Assembly: GCA_947175545.1 (NCBI GenBank)
Contig: CAMWNI010000010.1
Coordinates: 1-64,000 of the forward strand
From: an uncultured Porphyromonadaceae bacterium
GTDB lineage: Bacteria; Bacteroidota; Bacteroidia; Bacteroidales; Muribaculaceae
Direction: 5' to 3'
Length of the DNA: 64,000 nucleotides
In this document: piece by piece, positions 31,792 to 41,700 of the stretch
How positions within the stretch are numbered: position 1 is the stretch's first letter
How the letters are laid out: the number at the start of each line of letters is the position of its first letter
Notes under the pieces: generated by a model
The model's input: the letters and a program-made list of their open reading frames with translations, nothing else
Databases searched by the model: none
What the model was told of the DNA's origin: nothing
Program-made: the position numbers and the translations under genes

Positions 31792-33750
31792 TTAGCGGCG
31801 ACGCGGAGCCGATGCATTCAGCTTCAGGTTGCGGCCCTGAGTCTTCGCAGCGGCTTCGAAAGAAGCTTTGAATCGAGCGGGGAATGATGACGGCTTGGCC
31901 GAAGCAAGGCGCACGGCATTGCGTGTCAGCGTGCCTGTTGCTTTGTGCTTCTTGGCGGGAGCTGCTGCTGCATCTCCGTTGATGTCAAGATAGAAGTCCA
32001 TGTCGGCATAGTAGCCATCGTCGCCAAGGAACATAAGGAATGAGGCTGCATTGGAGATATTGACTGCATCAAGGGTTACTTTGCCGTTATTGAAAGAACC
32101 CCAGAATTGGGCGGGAATGTTGGCCGGCTCTACGTCATTGTCAAGCATGTAGTAGCTGTAGCTGCAAATTTCCCAGTCCATCTTATCCTCGATGATGCCT
32201 ACCTTGCTGTAAGGGAAGTAAACAATTCCGTCCTCAGTAACGACAAACTCGATTGAACCGAAGCTGGCGTGGCTGGCTCCGACGGCCTCAACGAGGTCTG
32301 AGTCGGCATAAGGATTGGTGATGCGGAAAACGCCTTCGAACTCATCGTTGCTCGCAACTTCGACGGTCAGTTCCTGTTTGAATTCCGGATTCCCATAGAG
32401 AGCGGCGAAGAGATTGTCAACATAGACGGCCTTGTCGGTTACGGGAGTCCAACCGGCATAGGGGTCGAAGGTCTCGAAAGAGAACACGCATGTTTCGGTA
32501 ATCTTTGCTTCGGACGAGCCATCATTTCCGGTGTGATAGCCAACGGCGATGATTTCAAATTTGCCCGAAGAGGGGAAACTCAGGGTAACATTGCCTGATT
32601 CCGTAACGGTGCTGACGGCATAGTTGGTCTGCTCAGGACGTTGGATGGCAGAGGCGATATCGGCAACCTCTTCCTCGCTGAGGCCGTTGGAGTCTTCCGG
32701 CAGTTCAACAATAGTGTAGTCAACAAAGTCAAGAGTCTCGCTGAGCTGGAAGTTGATTACAGAATAGTCGTTGTCGGCAATGTTTACCTGGCCATTGTCA
32801 GTAATCGTCAGCGAATACTCGTTAGTGTCGGCATATCCGTTGAGTTGGAGATATTCATTGCCATTGCCAAACGAGCCTACGCCGGGAACATAGTAAATAA
32901 GATTCAGGGTCATCAGTCCGCTGACGTTGTCAAATTTGCTCAAGCCGTCGTATTCTTCTTTGCCGTAATATGTATAAGTGTCAGCAACATAAACCATGCC
33001 ATAAGTGTCGTTCATTGCAAATTCTTGCTGCGGAACCTGGATAGTCTTCATGCCATCTTTGGTTTCAGCGGTCAGGAAAGTTTCCCACCCCTTTGATGGG
33101 TCTTCGTTGTCAACGAGCCATTGAATCTGGAATTGCATATCCTTGGGGTTTGAGGGTACATATCGGCTCAATAGCTGCACCGGGTCCTCATTTCCGCCAT
33201 AGTAGATTGAGAAGGTGTAATTTCCTTGACCATTCCGGCCAAGAGCTTCGTCAACGTCGTAGGGTTCCCAGTCAGTGTATTCTTCCTTGTTAATGTTAAC
33301 ACGGACTTCAGTCAGACCATATTCATTCGCATTTTCAGATGCGACGGATATGTAGACCGGATAAACATGGTTGGGAGTCATTGCTGTGGCATCATACTGA
33401 ATGGAGATGCTTGCGTTAGGCTCGCCGGCAGCAAAGGTGACGCTTGAAGGCACGGTGATGATTGACCGGTATTCAGTGGTTGAGAGAACCCCTTCTTCCG
33501 TACATGATGCAAGGAGGTCTACGGTCAGTTCGTCAGCATCATCGTTTTCCGGGCGATAAATCAGAACGTCGAATGAAGTTGCTTCAGGATCGATGTTTTT
33601 CGACACCAAAGATGATGCGAAGTAGACGCGCTCGGAGTCAGCGGGCTTGTCGGCGGGCTTGTAGTCGGGTTCGTCCTTGCCGTCGCAGGCAGTGAAGCCC
33701 ATACCAACCAGCGCCAGCACAGCTGCTGAGATATAGTGTTTGATATTCAT
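31792..33750 (-). CDS. SusE/F-like surface lipoprotein
   Basis: A 652-residue lipoprotein (LVGMGFTAC, Cys22) followed by DGKDEPDYKPADKPADSE, an acidic stretch typical of a lipoprotein export signal for surface display. A Calx-beta-like N-terminal domain (TFAAGEPNASISIQYDATAM) precedes several beta-rich domains. Being third after SusC and SusD, it probably helps capture the ligand at the surface. The C-terminus is unusual: a basic, Ala/Lys/Arg-rich tail of ~60 residues (RFKASFEAAAKTQGRNLKLN to RRR) after the last predicted domain. No hydrolase motif. Confidence 0.75.
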   Translation of the reverse strand: MNIKHYISAAVLALVGMGFTACDGKDEPDYKPADKPADSERVYFASSLVSKNIDPEATSFDVLIYRPENDDADELTVDLLASCTEEGVLSTTEYRSIITVPSSVTFAAGEPNASISIQYDATAMTPNHVYPVYISVASENANEYGLTEVRVNINKEEYTDWEPYDVDEALGRNGQGNYTFSIYYGGNEDPVQLLSRYVPSNPKDMQFQIQWLVDNEDPSKGWETFLTAETKDGMKTIQVPQQEFAMNDTYGMVYVADTYTYYGKEEYDGLSKFDNVSGLMTLNLIYYVPGVGSFGNGNEYLQLNGYADTNEYSLTITDNGQVNIADNDYSVINFQLSETLDFVDYTIVELPEDSNGLSEEEVADIASAIQRPEQTNYAVSTVTESGNVTLSFPSSGKFEIIAVGYHTGNDGSSEAKITETCVFSFETFDPYAGWTPVTDKAVYVDNLFAALYGNPEFKQELTVEVASNDEFEGVFRITNPYADSDLVEAVGASHASFGSIEFVVTEDGIVYFPYSKVGIIEDKMDWEICSYSYYMLDNDVEPANIPAQFWGSFNNGKVTLDAVNISNAASFLMFLGDDGYYADMDFYLDINGDAAAAPAKKHKATGTLTRNAVRLASAKPSSFPARFKASFEAAAKTQGRNLKLNASAPRRR

Positions 33751-33782
33751 TTCAGTTTATTGTTTTGGAAATTGATTGAAAC

Positions 33783-35420
33783 TTACTGGGCGGTCTCATA
33801 GTCAGCCACCGGGGTGGGCTGGGGCTGAGGATTGTTGTTGTCTGACGATGTGAAACCGGGGTTGCCGTTGATTTCTTTCTGCGGGATGCAGTAGAGCAGA
33901 ACGGGGTCGGTCGGTGCAACGTTGTAGCACATTGTTACATCCCAGCCGCCGCCGCGACGGTCAAAGGGTTTCTTCAGGCGCATGAGGTCGAACGTGGTCA
34001 GGCCTTCGCCCCAAAGTTCGACACGACGCTGCATCCAGCATTCGTTCTGCACATCTTCTGCCGAGCCGCCTGCAAAGGCATATTCGGGGTCGCGATAAGC
34101 CTTGACGAACTGAACGAGGGTCTGGGTGCCTGCGCCGGGACCGGCGGTACCCATTGCCTGAGCCTCGGCAAGGATGTAGTACATCTCTTCGACGCGCATC
34201 AGGGGAATGTCGTTGGCGTTTACGTCCTGATAAACAACGCCCTGGTAGGCGTTAAACTTCACCTGAGTGTAAGGAGCCGCGCCGGCGCCGTCGAGATACT
34301 CCTGCTGTTTTTCGGTCAGGCCGGCACTCTTGCCTTCAGCGTCGAGGAACCAGGTCTTGCGGACGTCAGAGTCAGGAATCGAAGCATAGAGGGCCTTGTT
34401 GACCATGCGCCATGCGCCGACCGATGCGTAGCCGTAGTTGAGCGAACCCATGTGTGACGGCCAGTTGATGATGCCGGAGGTCACGACGCGGTCGGTCTCA
34501 GCAATTGCAATGCCCCACATCCAGTCGCTTTCGTCAAGCGAGCTGAAGCCGGGACCGGCGGCAGAGTCGAGCGAGCGGGGCGCTCCCTTGAAGAGGCTGA
34601 TTGCCTTTTCTGCGTCGGCCGCTGCGGCGTCCCATTCGTTCATGACGAGGTTGACACGGGCGCGGAGACCATGGACTGCAGCCAGCGAGAGGAAACGCTT
34701 CGGCATTGAGCTGAGAACGTTTTCAGGGTTGAGCTTCGAGGTTTCCAGAAGGACGATTGCATCGTCGAGGTCTTTCATGATCTGAGCGTAGACTTCCTCA
34801 ACAGTCGAGCGGCCGCAGCCGTTCTGAGCAATCTCTTCTTCGTTCAGGTCGGTCACGAGCATTACGCAGGGCTTGTCTTCATTGCCCTTGTAGGTGAACT
34901 GGTAAATCTGTGCAAGGGTGAAGTAGTCGAACGCACGGATTGCCTTGCCCTGAGCCAGATAGAACTGGAGGGTGGGGTCTTCGGTCTCGGCATCGATTGA
35001 CTTGATTGCGGCATTGGCGGCAAAGATCTGGTTGTAGCAGTTGCCCCAGGCAATGTTTGTTGGGTCGCCCGTGATGTTGCAGTCGTTCATCATGGCCTCA
35101 TTCGCAAACCAGTTGTAGCCGATGTTTTCGCTGACCATGTCAATGCCGCGCGAGTCCATGCTGAGCATTACGGAGGGGAAGCCGAAGTCAGAGTGAACCT
35201 CACGTGTTTCAGTCGATACGACGTTGAGGAATGTCGAAAACAGCGAGGTGATGCCGGTAATCGAAGCTTGGGCCATTTCGGGGTTCGCTTCCTTGACAGA
35301 TACTTTCTGCTCCTCGGTGATGTTCTGTGACAGGGGCAGAGTGTCCATGTCGAAGCAGCCGGTCAGCGCAGTCGACGCCAGCACACCGAGAACCGGGAAA
35401 AGCAAATATTTTGATTTCAT
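33783..35420 (-). CDS. SusD/RagB family outer-membrane lipoprotein
   Basis: A 545-residue SusD-like lipoprotein (STALTGC, Cys22) that caps the SusC channel and binds the nutrient. Family features: TPR-rich helical core, AQGKAIRAFDYFTLAQIYQF, the N-terminal NCYNQIFAANAAIKSID, and the C-terminal segment WMQRRVELWGEGLTTFDLMR followed by YCIPQKEINGNPGF, the standard SusD end. Gene order SusC-SusD-SusE-like on the minus strand, 28 nt after SusC. Substrate (glycan or peptide) cannot be assigned because no enzymes are in the operon. Confidence 0.93.
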   Translation of the reverse strand: MKSKYLLFPVLGVLASTALTGCFDMDTLPLSQNITEEQKVSVKEANPEMAQASITGITSLFSTFLNVVSTETREVHSDFGFPSVMLSMDSRGIDMVSENIGYNWFANEAMMNDCNITGDPTNIAWGNCYNQIFAANAAIKSIDAETEDPTLQFYLAQGKAIRAFDYFTLAQIYQFTYKGNEDKPCVMLVTDLNEEEIAQNGCGRSTVEEVYAQIMKDLDDAIVLLETSKLNPENVLSSMPKRFLSLAAVHGLRARVNLVMNEWDAAAADAEKAISLFKGAPRSLDSAAGPGFSSLDESDWMWGIAIAETDRVVTSGIINWPSHMGSLNYGYASVGAWRMVNKALYASIPDSDVRKTWFLDAEGKSAGLTEKQQEYLDGAGAAPYTQVKFNAYQGVVYQDVNANDIPLMRVEEMYYILAEAQAMGTAGPGAGTQTLVQFVKAYRDPEYAFAGGSAEDVQNECWMQRRVELWGEGLTTFDLMRLKKPFDRRGGGWDVTMCYNVAPTDPVLLYCIPQKEINGNPGFTSSDNNNPQPQPTPVADYETAQ

Positions 35421-35448
35421 AAATCGATTCTGTTTGGGTGATTAAACA

Positions 35449-38400
35449 TTAGAACTGAACGCGGATACCGCCTGAAATGGTGCGCATCGGCGAATAAGTT
35501 GAGTTTTCGGAAGTCAGATAGCTCTGACGGGGGTCGAGACCGCGACGCTTGGTCCAGAGAGCAACATTTTCGGCTGCGCCATAGATGCGGACGCTTTCAA
35601 TGCCAATCTGGCGGGTCAGCTTGCCGGGAAGGGTGTAGGCAAGGGTGACGTTGTTGAGCGAAAGGTAGTTGCTTGAAATGAGGAAGCGGGTCGAGGTGGA
35701 GTTGGTGTAGTTGTCGGCTGCGTCAATGCGCGGAACGTTGGTCTTGGTGTTTTCCGGAGTCCAGCGGTTGAGGGCGTCGACATGGAAGTTCTTACCTGCG
35801 GAGTATTTGTCGCCGTTATGCATCAGGTCCTGATAAGTGTAGTCGAGGAGGCGACCGCCGGCCTGATAAGCGAAAGTCATGCTGAATTCAACCCCGTAGA
35901 GATAGAGCGAGGTGCCGAAACCGCCGTAGATTTTCGGCATCAGGTTGCCGGTTTCAGTGCGGCTTTCCAGGATGCCTTTGTCAGTGTTGCCGCTGTAACA
36001 TGCCTGGAAATCAGTGGTCTTCTGGCGGCTGCCGTCGTTCATCTTGGCCCAGTAGAGGGCTTCGCCGGTTGCTTCGTCAACGCCGGCATATTCAACCAGC
36101 AACAGGTTGTACATGCTGTGGCCTTCCTTGAAGAGGCGCGATCCGCTGATCCACTGGCCGTCCTTGACGAGTTCCTTCGGCAGGCTGATAATCTTATTGC
36201 TGCCGGTGGTGAGGTTGGCGTTGATGGTCCAGGAGAAGTCAGGGGTGTTGAAGACGTTGTAGTTAAGTTCGATTTCGAAGCCGTTGTTACGCATTGAACC
36301 GACGTTGGCGGGATACTGGTCGTAGCCGAGCGAGGGAGCTGTCGGCAGGAAGAAGAGCATGTCGGATACCTGACGCTGGTAATACTCGATTGAGCCGTCG
36401 AGCTTGCCCTGAAGAAGGCTGAAGTCGAAACCTACGTTGAATGCGTTCGATTTTTCCCAGGTGATGTCCTTGTTGCCTTTGTAGGCGAGAGTCGCGTCGT
36501 TCCATACACCGTCAGCGCCGGTAATCTTATACTGGTCCTGCCATGCGTAATAGTAAGCAGTTGAGGTGCCGAGGTTGTCATTGCCGTTCTGGCCGAAAGA
36601 GGCCTTGAACTTCAACTGGTCAACGACGTTTCTTGCGGGATCCATGAACGATTCCTTGGCAATGTCCCATGCAGCCGACACGGAGAAGAAGTCGCCCCAA
36701 CGATGGCCGGGCGCGAAGCGCGACGAAGAGTCGCGGCGGTAGCTGACGTGGCCAAAGTAGCGCTGAGCGTAATTATACTTGGCGCGGGCAAGAATGCCGC
36801 GGGTGGTGTACTCAATGTCACGGCTGCCGTAGCCCATGCGGCGGTCAATGGTGTTGTCAACGAACCAGCCGGTCGGGTCGTAGAGATTATAGCCGATGGC
36901 GGTAACGGATTCGCGCTCAAGGTTATAGGTTTCGTAGCCGACCATGAGGTCCATGTTGTGGACATCGTTGAAGGTGTGGTTATAAGAAGCCAGAGCCTGC
37001 AGGTTGATCGAACGCATGCGCTGGGAAACCTGTTCGGCACAACCCTTGGAAGATGCGCTCTGTCCGTAGTAGGGGTTCGTCCGGTAGTGGAGGCGAGTGT
37101 TGCTGAGATAGTAACCTGCGTTGCCGGTGACGGTCAGACCTTCGACCGGCGTGATGGTCGCATACCATTTGCCGTCAAACACGTCGGTCAGATACTCGGT
37201 CTTGTCGTAGTAGAGATCACCAATCGGGTTGGCCATCTGCACGAAGTTACGGGTATAGTTGGTGGACTTGCCGTCGCCGTAATCATAGATGCGGTGACCG
37301 TAGTTCTGGTCATACATGATTTTGCCTTCGGCATCGCGCACGAACATCGGGTAGACCGGTGCCATCTGGTTTGCGATGTAGAATGCATTGCCTGACGAGG
37401 ATGCGGCATCAAGGTCCATGTCGCCGGGCGTGTTTGACGCTGTGTAGGCGTAGTTCATGCTCGTGCCGATTTTGAGCCAGGTCTTTGCCTGATAGTCAAC
37501 GGTGGCGCGGGTGCTGAAACGGTTGAAGTCAGAGTTTACGATGATACCTTCATCGCCCAGATAGCTGGCGCTGACAAAATACTTCATGCGGTCGGTGCCG
37601 CCCTGAATTCCGAGGTTATACTCCTGACGCAGGCCGTTGGTGAAGGAATATTTGCTCCAGTCGTCGGGCGTGTAGTAGTAGGTGCCGTCCGAGTAGCCGA
37701 GGGTTGCGTTGGGGTTGACCTTGCCGTTGCGGCCAATGAGATATTCGCCGGTGGGTACGGTGTAGATCTGATAGCCGGTGGCCGATGCCACGGTGTTGTT
37801 GGCTGCGAGCCATGAAGCGGCGGCATTGTTGCGGGTTGCGGCTGTGTTATAGTATGCCTGGTTGTAGTATGCTTCGTAAAGAAGTTCATAGTACTGATTG
37901 GTGTTCTTGATCACGTTGTAGTTAGGCAGAGCGCGCGAGTTCGAACCCCAGCGGGCATCGAAGGTGATGCGTGCGGCGCCTGACGAACCGCGTTTGGTCG
38001 TGATGAGGACAACGCCGTTGGCACCGCGGGCGCCATAGAGCGCGGTCGATGCGGCATCTTTCAGCACGGTCATTGATTCTACATCAGACGGAGCAATGTC
38101 GGCAATCGTACCATCGAAGGGAACACCGTCAAGCACAACCAGAGGGCTGGCCGATGCGTTGATTGAGCCGACACCGCGGATGCGGATTGAGGGTGACTCG
38201 CCTGGAGCGCCGTTGCTTGAAAGGGTCTGCACGCCGGCCATCTTACCGGTCAGTACGGAGGTTACGGACGATACGAGAGCGTCGGCAATCTGGTCAGCTT
38301 TCACAACGGATGCGGAGCCTGTGTATTCGCTTCGCTTGGCGGTGCCGTAGGCAACGGCAATCACTTCGTCGAGGCGGTTTTCCTGAGATGAGAGCTTGAT

Positions 38401-38697
38401 CATCAGGTTGCCGGATTTTTCAACGCGTACCGTGCGCGTTACCATTCCAACAAAAGCAACTTGAATCTCATGACAGGTTGCGGGGACGGTGAGAGAGAAG
38501 TTACCGTCGATGTCTGTGGCGGTGCCGTTGCCGCTGCCAAGAGGCAGGGGAAGAACGGTTGCACCCACCAGAGGCTCGTCATCCATTGCGGAAATGACGG
38601 TGCCGGTCACGGTGCGTGTGGGCAGCTTACGCGCATCTGCCATCGCTGCTGCGGAACACACTACGACCGAAAGGAGAAAAAACAAAAACTTTTTCAT
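35449..38697 (-). CDS. SusC/RagA family TonB-linked outer-membrane transporter
   Basis: Start at ATG 38697 (MKKFLFFLLSVVVCSAAAMA, signal peptide), 1,082 residues. Domain order: carboxypeptidase-D-like domain (VTGTVISAMDDEPLVGATVL), TonB-box/plug region with SPSIRIRGVGSINASASPLV, VLDGVPFDGTI and the family signature LKDAASTALYGARGANGVVL, then the 22-strand barrel ending in an aromatic residue (ISGGIRVQF). Imports large ligands across the outer membrane together with the SusD partner. Promoter box at 38781-38788 leaves an 83-nt leader. No sigma/anti-sigma pair or HTCS is adjacent. Confidence 0.95.
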   Translation of the reverse strand: MKKFLFFLLSVVVCSAAAMADARKLPTRTVTGTVISAMDDEPLVGATVLPLPLGSGNGTATDIDGNFSLTVPATCHEIQVAFVGMVTRTVRVEKSGNLMIKLSSQENRLDEVIAVAYGTAKRSEYTGSASVVKADQIADALVSSVTSVLTGKMAGVQTLSSNGAPGESPSIRIRGVGSINASASPLVVLDGVPFDGTIADIAPSDVESMTVLKDAASTALYGARGANGVVLITTKRGSSGAARITFDARWGSNSRALPNYNVIKNTNQYYELLYEAYYNQAYYNTAATRNNAAASWLAANNTVASATGYQIYTVPTGEYLIGRNGKVNPNATLGYSDGTYYYTPDDWSKYSFTNGLRQEYNLGIQGGTDRMKYFVSASYLGDEGIIVNSDFNRFSTRATVDYQAKTWLKIGTSMNYAYTASNTPGDMDLDAASSSGNAFYIANQMAPVYPMFVRDAEGKIMYDQNYGHRIYDYGDGKSTNYTRNFVQMANPIGDLYYDKTEYLTDVFDGKWYATITPVEGLTVTGNAGYYLSNTRLHYRTNPYYGQSASSKGCAEQVSQRMRSINLQALASYNHTFNDVHNMDLMVGYETYNLERESVTAIGYNLYDPTGWFVDNTIDRRMGYGSRDIEYTTRGILARAKYNYAQRYFGHVSYRRDSSSRFAPGHRWGDFFSVSAAWDIAKESFMDPARNVVDQLKFKASFGQNGNDNLGTSTAYYYAWQDQYKITGADGVWNDATLAYKGNKDITWEKSNAFNVGFDFSLLQGKLDGSIEYYQRQVSDMLFFLPTAPSLGYDQYPANVGSMRNNGFEIELNYNVFNTPDFSWTINANLTTGSNKIISLPKELVKDGQWISGSRLFKEGHSMYNLLLVEYAGVDEATGEALYWAKMNDGSRQKTTDFQACYSGNTDKGILESRTETGNLMPKIYGGFGTSLYLYGVEFSMTFAYQAGGRLLDYTYQDLMHNGDKYSAGKNFHVDALNRWTPENTKTNVPRIDAADNYTNSTSTRFLISSNYLSLNNVTLAYTLPGKLTRQIGIESVRIYGAAENVALWTKRRGLDPRQSYLTSENSTYSPMRTISGGIRVQF

Positions 38698-38780
38698 GCC
38701 TTGATGGTAAAAATAAGTGTTAGATAAAAAATGGAAATTCAAATAGTTAAACGTGAATTAACTAATAGGCTTTGATTTCG

Positions 38781-38788
38781 CAAAGTTA
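38781..38788 (-). promoter_or_regulatory. -7 box of the SusCDE operon
   Basis: TAACTTTG on the minus strand, 83 nt before susC. Confidence 0.55.
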
Positions 38789-38880
38789 GTTAAATTTTCT
38801 AAATATCCAAACGCTAAAAACTAAAAATTGTTTACTGATTCAAATGTTAAATATGTAATAAGTTGATTCTTAGTGCGTTT

Positions 38881-38901
38881 TGTTTGCATTTTTTGCAAAC
38901 A
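38881..38901. promoter_or_regulatory. Palindrome upstream of susC
   Basis: TGTTTGCA-TTTTT-TGCAAACA: an 8-bp perfect inverted repeat with 5-nt spacer, about 95 bp upstream of the susC -7 box and just beyond the glycogen-operon terminator. Candidate operator; or part of an extended terminator. Confidence 0.35.
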
Positions 38902-38945
38902 AAAATAAGAGCGAGACTGCCTGATCTTGCCAGGAAGTCTCGCTC
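38900..38945 (-). terminator. Intrinsic terminator of the glycogen operon
   Basis: GAGCGAGACT / AGTCTCGCTC stem (38909-38918 with 38936-38945), followed on the minus strand by TTATTTTTG. It lies 23 nt after the GH57 stop. Confidence 0.85.
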
Positions 38946-38967
38946 TGAGAGATGCTTTAAGAGCCGC

Positions 38968-40395
38968 TTACGCTTTTTTTGCGCGGGGCTTGCGTGCGGG
39001 TTTAGCCTTGACTGCGGTGACGCCTTCGGGGTTTTCGGCCTTTTCGGCTTTGGTCACTTTGGCTGCGGCCGTGCGCAGGTTATGTTCAACGTTGAACTGC
39101 TCGACGGAGCGGCGCAGCGAGGCGTTTTCCTTCGTGAGGGTTTCAATTTCGGTTGCCTGGTTGCGGATAGTTGTCAGCAGGGCGTTGAGTTCTTCGTTTT
39201 CAATGCTCATCGGGTATTGTTCCTCAACGCGGACAATAAAGTCAGCCAGAACGTTCATGTAGTTGGTGAACGCTTCATAGGGGCTGGCATAGGGTGAGAA
39301 GTTTGCGGCAGCGGCTCCGTCGCCGAATTTTTTGGTCGACATGTAGTAGAAATGGTCCGCGCCCTGAAGGTAACAGTAGTCCATTTTCAGGCGGCGGTCA
39401 TCGCAGAGGCGCACGCGCTCGGCCACGGAATATAGCTTCTCGAACGCTTCGTTCTGGAGGCGGTTGCCAAGCCATGCGCTGACGTCACGGCTATCGTCGA
39501 CGGCCGAAATCGGATGGCCGACGGAGAGCGAATCAACGGCTTTCAGCTTGCTGACGGCTTCCGACGGGGTCCAGAAGTCAATTCCGCGTTCGGCGGCAAA
39601 GCGCGGAAGGGCCTCCATGAACTGGAAAATGCCGGTTTCGCGGGGCTGGAGTTCTCCGAGGGCCTCCATGTTCAGGCAAATGTTGATAATCTGCTCTTCG
39701 GCGGGGGTCGATGCAATCCAGTCAATATATTTGTCGGCCGTCAGCGGATATCCGGCCCAGGACGTATCGGAGAAGCGGCGCGCAATGTCGTCGCTCAGTT
39801 TCGCGTTGTTGAGCAGCAGTTTCAGTTTCGGGGCCGATGCGGCCGAGTAGACATAGTTGGGACTCTTCCAGCCGAGGACATGCTTGGCGCCTTCGGTCAG
39901 GCAGCCCTTGAAGCCAAGTTCGACGAAGAGCGGCGCAATTTCGTCAGAGTAGATAAGCTCTGTGTTGCGGATAACCTTGACGGTCTGCCCGAAGAGAGTC
40001 TTGATTTTCTCGGCGTGGGCCTTTGCCTGGAGAATGAACTCTTCAGGGTCGGCAAGGGCGGCAAGCGAGTTGGGGTAAGGCATGCCAAGGAATTCGACCT
40101 TGCCCGTATCAGCCAGTTTTTTCAGCAGGTCCATGAACTCGGGAGCGTACTGTTCGGTCTGTTCCAGGGCGTCGCCTGAAATGGAGATTGCGCAACGGAA
40201 CTTGCCCTTTGTCTGCTCAATCATGCGCAGCAGGGTTTCAGCAGCGGGAATGTAGGAGCGATGGGCGATACGGGTGAAGATGTCATCGTTCGCGAAGTCA
40301 TCGTAGTAGTAATGGTCATTGCCGATTTCGAAGAAGCGGTATCTTTTCAGGCGAAACGGCTGATGAATATTGAAAATGAAATTTATGGCTTTCAT
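38968..40395 (-). CDS. GH57 alpha-glucan-active enzyme (alpha-amylase-like)
   Basis: A 475-residue cytosolic GH57 enzyme acting on alpha-glucans such as glycogen. The N-terminal INFIFNIHQPFRLKRYRFF holds the family HQP motif; FLGMPYPNSLAAL and GCLTEGAKHVLGW (Glu168, probable nucleophile) follow; YPLTADKYIDWIA and NICLNMEALGELQPRETGIF match further conserved blocks. The last ~90 residues are a coiled coil followed by a Lys/Ala/Pro-rich tail (KAKPARKPRAKKA), an extension beyond the catalytic core. It is the third gene of the operon with glycogen synthase and debranching enzyme, a standard Bacteroidales glycogen set. Confidence 0.9.
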   Translation of the reverse strand: MKAINFIFNIHQPFRLKRYRFFEIGNDHYYYDDFANDDIFTRIAHRSYIPAAETLLRMIEQTKGKFRCAISISGDALEQTEQYAPEFMDLLKKLADTGKVEFLGMPYPNSLAALADPEEFILQAKAHAEKIKTLFGQTVKVIRNTELIYSDEIAPLFVELGFKGCLTEGAKHVLGWKSPNYVYSAASAPKLKLLLNNAKLSDDIARRFSDTSWAGYPLTADKYIDWIASTPAEEQIINICLNMEALGELQPRETGIFQFMEALPRFAAERGIDFWTPSEAVSKLKAVDSLSVGHPISAVDDSRDVSAWLGNRLQNEAFEKLYSVAERVRLCDDRRLKMDYCYLQGADHFYYMSTKKFGDGAAAANFSPYASPYEAFTNYMNVLADFIVRVEEQYPMSIENEELNALLTTIRNQATEIETLTKENASLRRSVEQFNVEHNLRTAAAKVTKAEKAENPEGVTAVKAKPARKPRAKKA

Positions 40396-40417
40396 ATCGG
40401 TTGAGCTGAAAAAGGGG

Positions 40418-41677
40418 TTAGCGGTTTAGTACCTTATTATATATATCGATTACTTTCTGGCCTGCTTTCTGCCATGTAATCTGGTTAACTTCCTCGAGGC
40501 CGGCTTCCTTGAGCTGGTCGTGCATTGCCGGATAGGTGATGATTGAGTAAATGGCATCGGCCATTGCGTCAATATCCCAGTAGTCGGTTTTGATTACGTT
40601 TGTCAGGATTTCCGCACATCCGCTCTGCTTGGAGATAATCGAGGGAACGCCCATCTGCATTGCCTCCAGCGGCGAGATGCCGAAGGGTTCGGAAACAGAG
40701 GGCATGATGTAGACATCTGACGCGGCGAATGTTTCGTAAACCTGACGCCCTTTCTGGAAGCCGGGAAAATGGAACCGGTCAGCGATTCCGCGCTCGGCCA
40801 CGAGGTCAATCATTTTGTCCATCATATCGCCTGAGCCGGCCATCACGAAGCGGACGTTCTTGTCAAGCTTCAGCACTCGGGCCGCAGCCTCGACGAAGTA
40901 TTCCGGGCCTTTCTGCATCGTGATGCGTCCGAGGAAGGTGACAATCTTATCCTTCGGCCGCTCAACCTTGATGTCAAGAAGATCCTGCGACAAGGGAGTA
41001 ACGGCATTATGAACGGTAGTCACCTTCGCGGGGTCGATTCCGTATTTGTCAATAACGGTGTTGCGCGTCAGGTCTGACACCGTGATGATATGGTCGGCAT
41101 GGTGCATGCCGTCCAGCTCGATGTTGAACACGGTCGGGTTGACGTTGCCGCGCGAGCGGTCAAAGTCAGTTGCGTGGACATGGATGACCAGGGGCTTGCC
41201 CGTCACCTGCTTGGCGTGGATGCCGGCAGGGTAGGTCAGCCAGTCGTGAGAGTGGATTACGTCACACTCGATCGTGCGGGCAACAACACCGGCCATGATG
41301 CTGTAATTGTTGATTTCTTCAAGCAGATTGTCAGGATACTTGCCTGAAAACTCAATGCAGCCAAGGTCGTTGGTGCGCATGTAGTTGAAATCGGCGTAGA
41401 TATGGTCGCGCAGGCGGAAGTAGAGGTCTGGGTCCATCAGCTTTCCGATGCGCTGCTCGACATAGTCGCGCGAGACGTCGCGCCAGGCAACCGGAATCTG
41501 CGATGCGCCGATAATGTGCGCGAAATGCTTGTCCTCATCGCCGAATGGCTTCGGAATAACAAAAGTGATGTCCATATCGCCGCACTCCCACATGCCTTTG
41601 GTGAGACCATAGCTGGCGGTGCCTAATCCGCCCAAAATGTGAGGGGGAAACTCCCACCCGAACATTAATGCTTTCAT
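40418..41677 (-). CDS. Glycogen synthase-like glycosyltransferase
   Basis: A 419-residue GT-B enzyme that probably extends alpha-1,4-glucan for glycogen storage. N-terminal KALMFGWEFPPHILGGLGTA is the nucleotide-sugar/acceptor entrance; VIHSHDWLTYPAGIHAKQ, TVSDLTRNTVIDKYGI, and the C-terminal PSVSEPFGISPLEAMQMGVP contain the conserved EX7E catalytic-binding motif. Shorter than E. coli GlgA, as is usual in Bacteroidetes. Lies 22 nt upstream of the GH57 gene and 23 nt after the debranching gene. GT4 versus GT5 assignment is not certain. Confidence 0.87.
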   Translation of the reverse strand: MKALMFGWEFPPHILGGLGTASYGLTKGMWECGDMDITFVIPKPFGDEDKHFAHIIGASQIPVAWRDVSRDYVEQRIGKLMDPDLYFRLRDHIYADFNYMRTNDLGCIEFSGKYPDNLLEEINNYSIMAGVVARTIECDVIHSHDWLTYPAGIHAKQVTGKPLVIHVHATDFDRSRGNVNPTVFNIELDGMHHADHIITVSDLTRNTVIDKYGIDPAKVTTVHNAVTPLSQDLLDIKVERPKDKIVTFLGRITMQKGPEYFVEAAARVLKLDKNVRFVMAGSGDMMDKMIDLVAERGIADRFHFPGFQKGRQVYETFAASDVYIMPSVSEPFGISPLEAMQMGVPSIISKQSGCAEILTNVIKTDYWDIDAMADAIYSIITYPAMHDQLKEAGLEEVNQITWQKAGQKVIDIYNKVLNR

Positions 41678-41700
41678 TTATTGCGAATCGATATATATTT

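Noticed and set aside
39514-40179. Plus-strand open frame opposite the GH57 gene
   Set aside because: The GH57 enzyme has conserved motifs throughout; the opposite frame has none.
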